Of a stretch of DNA of 64,000 bases, positions 53,991-64,000 are shown one piece after another. Positions within the stretch are counted from its first letter, which is position 1; each line of letters opens with the position of its first letter. The DNA comes from Eutreptiella sp. 'Long Island Sound 2002' (lineage: Eukaryota; Euglenozoa; Euglenophyceae; Eutreptiales; Eutreptiaceae). Made by a program: the position numbers and the translations under genes. The DNA is taken from positions 20,312,500 through 20,376,499 of the forward strand of contig OZ038384.1 of NCBI GenBank assembly GCA_964036045.1, given 5' to 3'. The notes beneath the pieces are model-generated. The model made no database searches and had not been told where the DNA came from. It saw only the letters and a list, made by a program, of their open reading frames with translations.

Positions 53991-54540
53991 AACCTTCAGG
54001 GTTGTGTCTTCTGCTCGAAGGTCATGCCCTTCGCTGTCGGAAGGCCCCTGCACTCTTTCTGGAGCGGATGAATAAAATCCTATATATCCTGAGACGCAGA
54101 CCCCTTGTACAGGAATTGGTTTTCCGCGGGGCTGAGATGGAAGCACACATTGATGACGTGAGCCTGGGTACTAATACGCAGGAGGATCACATCCTCATCC
54201 TACAAGAGTTTTTCACTGTCTGTCAGGAAAAGCATCTCCGTATCAAACTCGAGAAATGTGAGTTCATGCGTGAGGAGATGGAGTATCTAGGCTTCGACGT
54301 TGAGTATGGCTGTTGAAACCAGCCGCATCTAAGATGCAACCCCTGTAAGACATGCAGATACGTGATGACCCTGAGAAAGGTCTTCACAACGTTCGCAGTT
54401 TTAGTAGTGTGTGCAGTTTTTACGGGCGCCATATACACAATTTCACATGTTCATCAGCCCCCCTGATTGACCTTCTAAAAAAAACCAACCCTTGGCGGTG
54501 GACCAAAAAGATGGAGGCTTGTTTTGAGAAGTTGAAGAAG
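53985..54540 (+). pseudogene. Retroelement D: RT C-terminal half and connection (copy 1)
   Basis: LQGCVFCSKVMPFAVGRPLH resumes RT. Then MEAHIDDVSLGTNTQEDHIL carries the YxDD motif as HIDD, and LRIKLEKCEFMREEMEYLGF is the thumb start. Frameshifts occur at about 54,075 and 54,314. Connection: GLHNVRSFSSVCSFYGRHIH and PWRWTKKMEACFEKLKK. It repeats at 56,265-56,820. Confidence 0.8.
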
Positions 54541-56820
54541 ACTATGCAAGCAGCTGAATCGGGCAGTTGCTGGTCCATTATGGATGGCTTTCTAAACCCC
54601 GTACCGGCAAGTGATGTTGACCAGGTAGTGCTCAAGGAGTTGATGGTGGAAAAATGAAGTCTTACCCTCCTGAGTACTCTTCGGTCACCACTACGAGTCA
54701 TTAGTGCTCCGATGAGCAGGAGATCCCAGCAGTCTCTACTCCTCTGGCTGATTCTGACAACCACCTAATTGAGCTCGGCTGTGCCATACCACTGGTGAAC
54801 CTGTGGCTGCTTACACTGAAGCAGAACGCCTTCGTAACGAAGTTGTTAATGGATGAGCCGGATCTTGGTGAGTCCGCCCCTAGCGGGTCGCAAGACCACG
54901 CTGTTCCCTCCATGTGGGCCACTGATGGCCCTACAGGCCAGGTACCTGCCGCTAAACCCTCACCCAATAACATGCCCATCTGGTGGTACGACATACAGGA
55001 CCTCCAGCAGGTTCTATGGGCTAAGGCCGAGGATATCGAGCGACGGACCCCCCTGGACCTCCTCAAGAGGACCTGGAAAACGTCTGTATGGTCCGAGGAG
55101 GATGACGAAGAAATGACTCTCCCCGATCCTGAGGTGCCTCTGGTCGACTCCCTTCACTATGTCCAGCAGGGTTGCCAGGGCAGGGAGGATGAATTGCTCC
55201 CTTAAAATATGGGGCGTATGAAAAAGCAGGAGAAAGGGAAGAGCAACCTCCAATCTGAAAAGGTTGTTTCTGAGAACCCGGGGAGTAACTACCTCAACCC
55301 GCGGCTCAGTAAGTCATCGAGAAATACCATGAGGTTTTTGGAGTGTTGCGCCCACCCCTGTTTTGCAAAAAGCTGGTCCAGATGGACCTGAAACTCAAGC
55401 CAGAGTTTGCAGGGTCTGTGGTGAGACGGCTTCCATACCCCGCCTCACAGGACCAAATCAAGGAGATCAAACGCAGGGTCCAGGAAAGCATAGATGCTGG
55501 CCTTGTCGAGGAGTATCCCCGCCATTTTAGCCCTTGGGTGCTAGTGGCTAAACCTGGCTCCACTGCTATGCGCTTGGTCGTCGATTGTGATGAGGTCAAC
55601 AAAAAGGGCCAAACCACTCAGGGAGTGTGCCCAACATGGAGACCACCCCAGAGAGAATTGCCAAGTGTCGATTGAAGACCAAGATGGACAAGCGCAGTGG
55701 ATTCTGGCAGGTAGACCTAACCCGAGCAGCCCAGGTACTGCTCGCCTTTCTAACCCCTACACCTATGATTTTATCAGCTGTTCCCCCAAAAAAAGAAAAG
55801 TTTACAAAAAGAGGTTTGTCGCGGAGAATAACCTATTTGTTTGGTTTCTACGGGCCCCGAATAGCTGGGGAGGTTCCTTCTTCCCAAGCTTTGTCGGACA
55901 ATATTCAAACCCTGAAATTTGGCCTATTTTCGGGTTTTTTTGCCTGCTCATGGCTGGTCCTGCAGAACAGTGCTGCACAGGAGTGTACCTGCCTATACAG
56001 GACTCTTGCCAGAAATTCTCTTTTGTTTGGATTCTCAGGCCCCAGAATGGGGATGGAGGGTTGCTCCTAGCCGGGCTTTCTCCCAAACCATCAGAAACCC
56101 TGGAATTTGGCCTATTTTGGAGTATTTTTGTCTGTACTGGGGTGGTGCTGCAGAACAGTGCTGCACACCAGTGTACCTGCCTATAGGCACAACAAAACCA
56201 TTAAAAGAGGTTTTGTACCCAAAAAGATCAAAAGAAACCTTTTTTTTTAATTGTACACCTCGCCATTGTAAACCTTCAGGGTTGTGTCTTCTGCTCGAAG
56301 GTCATGCCCTTCGCTGTCGGAAGGCCCCTGCACTCTTTCTGGAGCGGATGAATAAAATCCTATATATCCTGAGACGCAGACCCCTTGTACAGGAATTGGT
56401 TTTCCGCGGGGCTGAGATGGAAGCACACATTGATGACGTGAGCCTGGGTACTAATACGCAGGAGGATCACATCCTCATCCTACAAGAGTTTTTCACTGTC
56501 TGTCAGGAAAAGCATCTCCGTATCAAACTCGAGAAATGTGAGTTCATGCGTGAGGAGATGGAGTATCTAGGCTTCGACGTTGAGTATGGCTGTTGAAACC
56601 AGCCGCATCTAAGATGCAACCCCTGTAAGACATGCAGATACGTGATGACCCTGAGAAAGGTCTTCACAACGTTCGCAGTTTTAGTAGTGTGTGCAGTTTT
56701 TACGGGCGCCATATACACAATTTCACATGTTCATCAGCCCCCCTGATTGACCTTCTAAAAAAAACCAACCCTTGGCGGTGGACCAAAAAGATGGAGGCTT
56801 GTTTTGAGAAGTTGAAGAAG
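54541..56820 (+). repeat. 2,280-bp tandem duplication, second copy
   Basis: Second copy of 52,261-54,540. It ends ...TTGAAGAAG and is followed by AAAATCTCGGCTACC, the true RNase H continuation. The first copy is followed by the start of the second instead. Confidence 0.93.
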
Positions 56821-57373
56821 AAAATCTCGGCTACCAACTGCCTGGGGGTACCCCGCCCTAATAACAAGATAATACTCGTCACAGATGCCTGTGATGTAGG
56901 ATGGGCTGGTACCCTATACCAGTGGCCAGAGCTCAACCCCTGCTGAGTTGTCGCACAGCTAGTTTCACACTTCAGGTCTGAACCACCATGGTACCTTGAA
57001 GCATGACTACCCTGCGAATGAGTGGTGTCTGGTGCCCCTAGGGCACTGGAACTGGAAGTGGAATCAAGCACGATCAAATTACAATACCTACGACCAGGAA
57101 CTCCTGACTGGGATGCTCGTGCTCTCTTCGCAGTCTCGCCTACTTGGCACTAATCACTAACGCTAGTATGTGGCTCTGCGACTAAGAGCCTGTGCAAACA
57201 TTTCAGAAGGGTCTTCCTCCGGAAAAGGCGAAACTAAAGCGCTGGTGGACCATCTCAGCCAGTTGGGGTTGACTGTCCACCATATACAAGATAAAAAAAA
57301 CGAAATGGCTCAGTATATATCTCGTAATAACTTCGATGCCTTTTTGGGTGAGAGCTCGGAGGCGTTGGCCTAA
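56821..57373 (+). pseudogene. Retroelement D: RNase H
   Basis: KIILVTDACDVGWAGTLYQW (catalytic Asp region), then in shifted frames LGHWNWKWNQARSNYNTYDQ, ELLTGMLVLSSQSRLLGTN and HLSQLGLTVHHIQDKKNEMA, ending YISRNNFDAF. It is homologous to element B (WNWKLKST ... QGELLSGILLLSVQ). Several stops are present (TGA near 56,943). Confidence 0.75.
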
Positions 57374-58370
57374 GAGGCTTTCCAGCGTATGGATGTACAG
57401 TTCGACTTGTCCATGCGCACTGCAGGTGTACTGGAGGGCTGGAGTCCGAAAGACTACCAGTCAGCGTACCAATGTGTACTCAACATCCTCAGTGGTGGCC
57501 TACAAGCGCGCCTGATAGACGGCGACCGTTGGTAATATCTGTACTATGAAGACCGTATAGTTGTGCCTTTGGCATGACTTGATTGTTGCCTACAGTGGGC
57601 CCATCTCAGTTCAGGGAGTGTCTCCACTCCTGACACACCTTGGTTGAACTACGTGCTCCTTTGCAGCCCATAGTGGACTCATGGGGCTGTCACGCCAGCA
57701 GGGGAAGCGATTCAGGTGACCGGGAACTGGTCTCCAGTCTGCCTATCCCCTACTGTGATGACTCCCTATTGTACATGGACTTCATCCACGGTCTGCCTAA
57801 GTTTGGTGGTTATAAAAGTTGTCTGGTTGTCACCTGTGGCCTAACTCCCTTCACCCGTGAGCTTCCCTGCAACAAAAAGATCACAGGGGAACAGACTGTG
57901 AAAATGTTGGTTGAACAATGGTTCGAATACTATGGGGCACCTAGAGAGGTGCACTCTGATGAAGATCTACATATTCGGAGTGGCAGCCGATAGTGCAAAC
58001 GAGTACTGGACGCCTTGAACATCATGTAACGACAGGTGTGCCCTACACCCACACTTCTTACCCTCTGTGCGAGAGACAGAACCGTGCTGTGGAGCAGAAC
58101 CTAAGGACTCTGATGACACAAGAGCGTACCAAAGATTGAGTACGCCTGCTACCGTGGGCTGTCCTAACCATGAACTCCCAGGAGAGTTCCTCAACTGGCT
58201 ATACCCCCCATGAGCTGTTCCATGCGAAGCATCCGGCGTCGTTTTTCAAAACCCCTTTTCCAGAGCACTACAAGAGCCCCGTAGGGGACTGGCTGGAGCA
58301 CAGGCAGGACCTGGCCAACCTGGCTACAGTTAACCTGAAATGAGTTCCGAACATGATTTAACGAGACGTA
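57374..58370 (+). pseudogene. Retroelement D: integrase
   Basis: After a decayed zinc-binding part, the core is clear: SLLYMDFIHGLPKFGGYKSC (first Asp), YYGAPREVHSDEDLHI (second Asp), YPLCERQNRAVEQNLRTLM (Glu), then LLPWAVLTMNSQESSSTGYT and HELFHAKHPASFFKTPFP. This is a Ty3/Gypsy DDE integrase with all three acidic residues. TGA at 58,136-58,138 (TKD-stop-VRLLPWA) stands where Trp is usual. At least two frame changes are needed. Confidence 0.82.
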
Positions 58371-58379
58371 ACCGCACAT

Positions 58380-58608
58380 GATGTCCTGCCAGTTTCAAGT
58401 TAGGGAACCTGGTGCTGGTACATCACTCCCGGTTGCCCACAGGGCCCCGCAACTGTTTGCGGGACCCTTTCTTTGGGCCTTACCGTATTACAAAGATAGA
58501 TGGATCCAGGATCCACGTGAGGTGCAGTCCCCCCCTAGGTGGAGAGCTGCTGTGTGCACCTAAACAACTGAGACATTACCACTCTCCTGACGAACTGTCC
58601 CCGAATTA
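58380..58608 (+). pseudogene. Retroelement D: GPY/F module of integrase
   Basis: LVLVHHSRLPTGPRNCLRD then PFFGPYRITKIDGSRIHVRC and LLCAPKQLRHYHSPDELSPN end at TAG. F-G-P-Y is an exact GPY/F signature, which lies between the DDE core and the chromodomain in Ty3/Gypsy integrases. Confidence 0.8.
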
Positions 58609-58609
58609 G

Positions 58610-58930
58610 TTGCGTCTGTCGAACAAAGACTTTGAGCGTATCGACCTGGAGCAGGCTGCATGCCTTGAGGAGGCAGACGAACTCGAAGAAATTTCTGCCG
58701 ATGAGATGGCAGTCAACGGCTACTACGTTGATGCAGGTATTGCATGCCAGGAGTACGAACAGGGCTGTAAATTCCTTGGCCTGTGGGACGGCTATGGGCA
58801 ATCTGACGCAAGCTGGGAGCCCATGTCAGCCTTTATACAGCCAGATGGGAATATCAATCCCATTTTTCGTTCCTACCTTGTTGAGAACAACGAGGGACAG
58901 ACCTTGTCCCAGTGTAGGAAGAAAACCTAA
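58610..58930 (+). CDS. Retroelement D: chromodomain-like C-terminus
   Basis: One TAG (58,606-58,608) after the GPY/F module, the same frame reads RIDLEQAACLEEADELEEIS, then VNGYYVDAGIACQEYEQGCK, FLGLWDGYGQSDASWEPMSA and FIQPDGNINPIFRSYLV, ending TAA at 58,930. L-W-x-G-Y-x-x-S-D-A-S-W-E-P fits the chromodomain core ('V.W.GY....TWEP') with helix after it. This tethers integrase to chromatin in chromoviruses. The ATG at 58,610 is out of context, because the domain is normally fused to integrase. Confidence 0.75.
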   Translation: MRLSNKDFERIDLEQAACLEEADELEEISADEMAVNGYYVDAGIACQEYEQGCKFLGLWDGYGQSDASWEPMSAFIQPDGNINPIFRSYLVENNEGQTLSQCRKKT

Positions 58931-60977
58931 TCTCCTTCTGCCTATCTTTTTATTGGTGCTAACCGAACTGAGGAGGTTGCAAGTTTCGAGAGGTGGTGGT
59001 ATACCCCAGAGGTCCCCTACAGCCGTTAGGGGTCTTCTTCGGGCCACTAACGCATTAGTATTGGCTCCCCCCGGAGGTACATTTCCGCCTCACGGAGGAA
59101 AGCATCACTAGGGATGATCAAAATACCACCAGGCCGCTTATCTTGTTTGCAGCCCAATGGTCGGTGAGTCCTATTGCCCCAGCCTCCCACCGTGCCATCA
59201 TCCTGCACAGTTTTGTACCAAGAACGCGGCCACGTGCTGGACTAGGTACCCGTGGGGTCGGATCAGTCCTGGGTGCCCCCCTCCACACAACCACCCCAAC
59301 TCCGGATCACCTGAACACGCGGGCCTACGTGGACAGATTCCCTCCGTTCAGAACTCACAGTTTAGGCCCTTTGATGGCAACTCCCTCTGTTCTTTAACGT
59401 CCCAGGGGCTGTTAGCACTCTTGTGCTGAACGCCAGGCCGCCTCAGTGTGTGCCAGCACAGGCTCAGGACTCCTGTAGAGCTCCAGTTACGGTAAATATA
59501 CTAAGTCCCATCCTCAATTAGGTTTGGCGCTCCAACCACCTACACATCTGCTGCTTTTGGAGCCCTGCTCATGCCCTGGTTGTGCCCTGCACTCCCATGC
59601 CTGTGGTTGCCAGCGTGAGCTAGATGGCCGCTTATCAGGTTTGCAGCCACCCAGGGAGTGAGTGCCTTGTTGGCCACGTTTTGCATGGGATTTGCCCTAT
59701 TGTGATGACCTTGGTGAGCCAACGAAGAGCGGTTGCTTCCTAGATCAGAGAAGAACGACAAGCAAGGTGTTGAAGGCAAGGTGTGCTCACCCACCTTGGA
59801 GAGAAGCGTGCCCACAGTTAGGACCCCTAATTGGTCCAGCCCCACGGGTTTCTACCCGTCTTAGCGGTGATCCCATACCCCTAAGTGTGCTACGCATGTC
59901 TGTGTGTGTCTCACTTCTCTTGCCGGCGTGGCTGCCATCTTCGGGCTTCACTGATGTTGGACGCAAGGTGCTGGTCACCTACTGGTACCCCTCCTATGGC
60001 GCCCAACTTCTGTGCTGGCAATTAACCTTTGGGGAAACCGCAAAAACCCTACCTACTAGAGGGGAGGGGTGGCCAAGTGTGGTAACGGCATACGAGACGC
60101 CCATTTCTCTAGGGGCCAAAAGCTAACACAGTCCGCTGCCCGCGAGGAAAAGCACCCGGAGCAGTAGACACCACTACACTACACTCACTAATGCCAGCAT
60201 CAGCCATGAAGGCAGGGTGGGCACAACCGTACTTAGTCCCTACCAAGCTTGCTGACCCTAACCCTTACAGATGCTACTTGGTGTCGGAGTCGAAGAACTC
60301 ACGGGTCCTATTGACCCCCGTGTGAGAGAGCAAACGAAGACAGCGCCACTAGGGGGCTGTGGCCTATAACAGGGACGTCACAACACGTTTTCCTGCTACG
60401 GCTCGGGGGGAGGGAAAGCTCTGTGTGTGTGCACAAATTTCAGTGGAGGAACGTAAGCTGCCTTGCCGTATTATACGGGTCTTCGACAGGAAAAAAATAC
60501 GCTGTCTGAAAGGTGCCCTATCAAGCAAGCAAGCTTAGGGAACTCCGCCTGTTCTCTTATAGAACGCACGACGGAGCCTCAGGGTAACCTAAACAAGGGT
60601 CATACCAAGCACACTTCGCGCGGCCTACCCTGTAATGCATCACTCAGCATGCGAGGAAAGGAGAAGAAGCGAACAATATTTTTGCTCCTACATTTTATCG
60701 TAACAATTTAACCGATGACGAACAAACACAATCAGCAGGTAAGCTCCTTGTGGGCTTGTCTACCCAACTCGCCAAGCATCATGTGTATGCCGAAGAACAA
60801 CGAACGTAAGAGACACCCTAAGCGTTTGATCAACCGTACGGCGATTTATCAACAACCCTAAGCGATCAATGCATCCTGTGTATTATGCACTTCTTCCTTT
60901 GTTCCCTGCAGGAGAGAGAGAGTGAAATGACGGGCAACTGCACAGCGCAAAACAAAGCCTAGCATTTTAAACAACCA
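58931..60977. other. No gene recognised; may hold the 3' end of element D
   Basis: No retroelement coding similarity beyond 58,930. TGGCCAAGTGTGGTAACGGC at about 60,072 resembles a tRNA A box but has no partner B box. I found no LTR copy on the left side of D to compare with. Confidence 0.4.
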
Positions 60978-60979
60978 GA

Positions 60980-61053
60980 ACGATGTCTTTGATTAGTGCT
61001 AAAATGATTTTGATGAAATCCTGCAGATTTTGATGTTGAAAACCCAAACCAAA
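60980..61053 (+). repeat. Dispersed repeat, inverted relative to 1-72
   Basis: GATGTCTTTGATTAGTGCTA then TTGATGAAATCCTGCAGATT are found as reverse complement at the left edge of the window. Confidence 0.6.
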
Positions 61054-61091
61054 GCAGCAAGTAGAGCAGGAACAGGATATGGATCGAATCA

Positions 61092-61736
61092 ATGAATAGT
61101 TTTGAAATCCAGTGTAACACAGAACGGCTGCAGATAGATCCCATCCCATCCAATGTAATCCTGCACGGTGAGCGCCTGCTACCCCCCCATAAAGTGTGGT
61201 CCCACGATTCCATTCCCTCTCACTCCCACGACTCCTTCCACCCACTCTCCTGGCGGCCACTGCGATTCAGGCAGTTGGCGTGGCACAAGTGGCTCTTCGG
61301 CTTGCAATCCCGCATGGGGTATGCCCACTATGCCACCTTCTGGAATGATGCTCCGGGCAAGGCAGACTGCCCACACTGCCACCGCCGTCACAATCTCAGT
61401 CTGCATGGTGTCCTCGCTTACTGCACCCCTTCCCACCCCCTGGTCTGCGCGTGGCTGTCCAGCGGGACTGCCAGTAACCTCGTCAAGACATGGCGCCAGG
61501 CTGCCTGCCGCAAAGACCTCCGCATTGTAGGCCGGCTGGCAGTCCCGCGGTCCCTTTATAGATACCTCCGAGCACACCTAGGTGGACTTCGAGCTGTCCG
61601 AAAGGAAGTAGGGCACTATCAAAACAAGGTGCTGGACTCTGTCACTGCGGTCTTGGAACACGCCGTCCCGAAACGCCCCCCCAACAGACCCAACCCCTTC
61701 TCCTCTGCAGACTGGACAGGCCCACTGCCACTGTGA
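61092..61736 (+). CDS. LINE ORF2 C-terminal end with zinc-binding motif
   Basis: The frame gives LRFRQLAWHKWLFGLQSRMG, then GKADCPHCHRRHNLSLHGVL and AYC: C-x2-C-x8-H-x5-C, like the zf-RVT motif at the C-terminus of many LINE reverse transcriptases. It ends RPNPFSSADWTGPLPL at TGA (61,734-61,736). The minus-strand copy at 22,794-23,042 has the same end and the same TGA. RT and endonuclease domains are absent, so this is a 5'-truncated copy; the ATG at 61,092 is incidental and the LINE border is not fixed. Confidence 0.65.
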   Translation: MNSFEIQCNTERLQIDPIPSNVILHGERLLPPHKVWSHDSIPSHSHDSFHPLSWRPLRFRQLAWHKWLFGLQSRMGYAHYATFWNDAPGKADCPHCHRRHNLSLHGVLAYCTPSHPLVCAWLSSGTASNLVKTWRQAACRKDLRIVGRLAVPRSLYRYLRAHLGGLRAVRKEVGHYQNKVLDSVTAVLEHAVPKRPPNRPNPFSSADWTGPLPL

Positions 61737-62512
61737 CCACCCCCTTCCCCTGCCCTCGCTCTCCTTCACAGGGAACGTCGATTCGAGGCATTTCGCTGAC
61801 GAACTCGTTAATCTAACTTGGTCGTGCCCTCATGGCCTGTACATACAGATCACAGGCGACCTTCACTGTCTGTATTCTGGGCCCTCATCTTGATTCAGTC
61901 CTTGCTTTGCGTTGCCCTGCTCCGAAGGCCAGTACACCGTGGAACCCCCCCCCCCCCTGAGTCCATGACTACACCCCGGGCGGCCGCGTTCAGCCTGATC
62001 AGCCTGAGCAAGTCCCCTATGCCCTGCCCCTGTGTCTATTTCTGCACTGTCATTTCTTTTTCAACCTGTCCCCTGTACCCTGTCTCTGTGTTTTTGCTTG
62101 CAACGTCACTATTTTTTCACCAACCTTTGGCAGGTTGGCCCTCACATGGCCCTTACACGCCCACATCACTGTCGTGTGAGTGGAATGCCACTCTCTCCCT
62201 CCTCCTGGCCACCAGCCCGCAACCCTCCTGCTTCTCTCTCCTGGGGAAATGCCCTGGATTGGCACCCGCGCGGACAGTACCCCCTATCACACTGCCAGAA
62301 CCCCCGGGTGTGGAGTGCGGGGCGACCACTTCTGTGTTATCCACATGTTCAATTATTCTGCACAAACGCAAACCCACTGTCCACAGCTCCCTTCTCCTCC
62401 CTGCTGCCCGACCCACTGACCGTGACCTGGGATGTGGGTGATACTCTGTATGATGGGCTGGCCTCCTGAGGACTCTCGAGCAGTGACTTTGGACTTGTAT
62501 TACAAAAAAAAC
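61092..62512 (+). mobile_element. 5'-truncated LINE copy, plus strand
   Basis: ORF2 end (to 61,736), then a 3' UTR of about 760 bases, then TTGGACTTGTATTAC followed by A8 at about 62,503-62,510. From 61,489 on, it is nearly identical to the reverse complement of 22,015-23,042. Open frames in the UTR (61,818-62,441) are shared by both copies but lack any domain, and I treat them as non-coding. It ends inside the dispersed repeat at 62,513. Confidence 0.8.
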
Positions 62513-63030
62513 AAAGCAGGCTTAAATACAAAGATTCAATCACACATGAATTAAACAAATGATTTTAAGTGAAAGCTGGCCTGACTCTAGCCTCCAAGGT
62601 AGCATGAAACACTTCATGTGCACTCTTTTGGATGAAATGAAGCTGGTTAGGAACATGGGGCAAAGGAGTTAGGCCAGACACGGAATATGACTTGGCCAAG
62701 CAACTGAATGCAGAAACAGTTAAAAAGCAGAACCACAATAAGTGGTAGAAACAGTTGAGTATAGGGGTCGTGGGGTGGGGGACCACTAGGCGTAACCTCC
62801 AAGGCCTTAGGCATGAAATGCCTATTCAATTTCGGTATAACCTCCATGAAGGAAGATACCTCAACTCAGTTGAGTGGTAGGGGTCAACTTCATGGGGGGC
62901 TATGGTGTTCACCCTAGTTACTTTGAGAAAGTGTACCTTACGCTTCAAAAGAGAGATAAGAATACTTAAGGAAGTCTTAGCATCAACAAAAAGGTTTCAA
63001 GGGGGGCTTGGCCTGGATCAAGCCCTCCAT
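62513..63030 (-). repeat. ~500-bp dispersed repeat, inverted relative to 23,695-24,200
   Basis: Collinear with the reverse complement of 23,695-24,200: TATTTAAGCCTG, GTGCACATGAAG, TTGGCCAAG, CTAGG, ATTCAATTTCGGTATAACC and GGCTTGATCC-type words in the same order. The LINE copy ends at its border (TATTTAAGCCTGCTTTG on the minus strand). Confidence 0.65.
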
Positions 63031-64000
63031 GAAAGACATGGCTGTGACGTTTTCTTACTTCCCCCTGAAGTACTAGTTGATCAAGCTGGTAGGACCAAGG
63101 AAAAAGGCTCAAATATTCCCAAAGTTACCTCAGAAAATGCATCAAACCAACCATAAATATTCGCATCAGTTCACAGAAGCCTATCACACTGTAGGTACCC
63201 TTGAAAAAGAGTGTAATGTACCATGAATGATGTTCTTTGGATGGTGCATTCGTCAAACGTCGCAAGCGTGCGACGAAAACGTTTGCTAAAAATTTGGGGG
63301 TAGTGGGGTTTGAACCCAGGACTCCCTCCCTAGAGCACAAATGCTTGCCCACTAGGGTACAGTCGAACGCTCTAATGCGGACGGCTATCGCTGCATAAAT
63401 AGCGTTTCAGTAAACGTCCTGTTCAAGGGCCAGGGCGGAACAATACTCCCAATGGAGGTCACAAATCTCCAGGGCATGAAAAAAAAAGGAAATCGAACCA
63501 ACAGGGAGTGAATCCTGTGGTTAAGCGAAAGGTGTAGCGACTTAAGAAGTCAAATCGCTAAAAAATGACGAAACAACATGAGAAAACGTCTTCTTTCAGA
63601 CTAAAACCTAAAGTCGCAGCCAAGCGGAACAGAAGCGGACTCCCGAAAAAGGGTTGCGCAAGCGTAAACGGCTCTAGAAAGAGAAGGTATGAACAGTAGT
63701 TTGTAAAGTTCTAAAAGAAATTTTTGCACACTTGCATAGAAAATTTTATAAACTTTAGGGAAAAGTATTGAAAAGGAACACACACCACAGAGCAGGTGGA
63801 CTACCCACATCAGGTATCTTAGTGTCATTTCACACGCATGCTTTGCGGTTGTGTTGGTTGTTCGTTAAAACGTTGGGGCTGTCACCGCTGTGTTCGTTGG
63901 GTGTTTGGGTGGAAACCTCTTTCGCTCTGCACTGGTCAAAACAGAGAGGAAAGATATGCGAACCAAATGGAGCACGCAGCACGCATGTAGGGTTAGAGTA
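63031..64000. other. No gene recognised; one tRNA-like promoter element
   Basis: AT-rich sequence. The only structured piece is the minus-strand B-box-like segment at about 63,290-63,372. No protein motif. Confidence 0.4.
63290..63372 (-). other. tRNA-like segment with B box, probably SINE-derived
   Basis: On the minus strand TGGGTTCAAACCCCAC fits the T-arm/B-box consensus RGTTCRANYCC exactly, with stem CTGGG/CCCAC (4 of 5 pairs), followed by TACCCCC. The upstream TAGTGGGCAAGC is D-arm-like. The 5' acceptor strand does not pair with TACCCCC, so this is not a functional tRNA gene as far as I can tell. Confidence 0.4.

Larger units (their letters stand above)
52261..54540 (+). repeat. 2,280-bp tandem duplication, first copy
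   Basis: Bases 52,261-54,540 (from ACTATGCAAGCAGCTG to GAGAAGTTGAAGAAG) are repeated immediately at 54,541-56,820 with only about five substitutions that I could find (for example at about 52,552, 53,120, 53,195, 53,513 and 53,554). The length is exactly 760 codons. The junction has short homology (GGAG/GAAG before ACTATG). Confidence 0.93.
50991..58930 (+). mobile_element. Retroelement D: chromodomain Ty3/Gypsy element with internal 2,280-bp tandem duplication
   Basis: The order is zinc-knuckle Gag remnant, protease, Dam-like end, RT (twice because of the duplication), RNase H, integrase, GPY/F, chromodomain. It is closely related to element B in RT and RNase H and shares the protease-Dam arrangement of A. 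No LTR pair, PBS or PPT could be identified, so outer limits are those of coding similarity. Stops and frameshifts are present throughout. Confidence 0.85.

Noticed and set aside
60065-60120. tRNA gene suggested by TGGCCAAGTGTGGTAACGGC
   Set aside because: A-box-like only; no B box or acceptor pairing follows.
61818-62441. 207-codon frame in the LINE 3' UTR, also open in the 22-kb copy
   Set aside because: It lies after the ORF2 stop. Openness in both copies follows from their high identity, and no domain is visible.

Overview
The window looks like a gene-poor, repeat-dominated stretch of a eukaryotic nuclear genome. I see no bacterial operons, no rRNA, no convincing tRNA gene and no ordinary single-copy cellular gene. 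Almost everything recognisable is a Ty3/Gypsy-type LTR retrotransposon, a LINE, a DNA transposon or a GC-rich tandem array. A PIF/Harbinger-like transposase with two short GT-AG introns supports a eukaryote. Retroelement C has a primer-binding site matching an initiator-tRNA-Met whose acceptor arm begins AGCAGAG; land plants have AUCAGAG, so they are unlikely. A TE-rich alga or other protist fits, but the organism cannot be named from this sequence.

Layout. 0-4 kb: pyrimidine-rich low-complexity DNA. 4.2-5.7 kb (minus): a broken CCCH zinc-finger protein. 7.2-11.1 kb: retroelement A (gag, protease and a Dam-like domain), interrupted by a 1.19-kb TIR transposon with a 5-bp TSD. 12.5-14.1 kb: ~190-bp minisatellite. 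15.9-18.95 kb: two GCGACAGG arrays flanking the Harbinger-like transposase. 19.8-23.6 kb: retroelement B (RT and RNase H), split by a 5'-truncated LINE with a 197-bp target duplication. 25.8-28.47 kb: tandem repeats, ending in an array of hairpin modules. 28,474-41,636: retroelement C, a complete 13.2-kb LTR element with ~2.35-kb LTRs, PBS, PPT and a CCGG TSD, inserted inside that hairpin array, which resumes at 41,637. 42.5-50.4 kb: more minisatellites, including a ~30-copy 66-bp array. 51.0-58.9 kb: retroelement D, a chromodomain Ty3/Gypsy element carrying a nearly perfect 2,280-bp tandem duplication. 61.1-62.5 kb: the 3' part of a second LINE copy, next to a dispersed repeat shared in inverted orientation with 23.7-24.2 kb.

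How it fits together. A, C and D each carry, between protease and RT, a region resembling phage/DIRS-type N6-adenine methyltransferases (D-x-[FY]-A-S, then an NPPW-like motif). I know that domain from tyrosine-recombinase DIRS elements, so finding it in Ty3/Gypsy-type elements with a DDE integrase and chromodomain is the most interesting protein-level signal. All copies are damaged by stops and frameshifts. The insertion order can be read in places: the hairpin array predates C, A predates the TIR element, and B predates the LINE.
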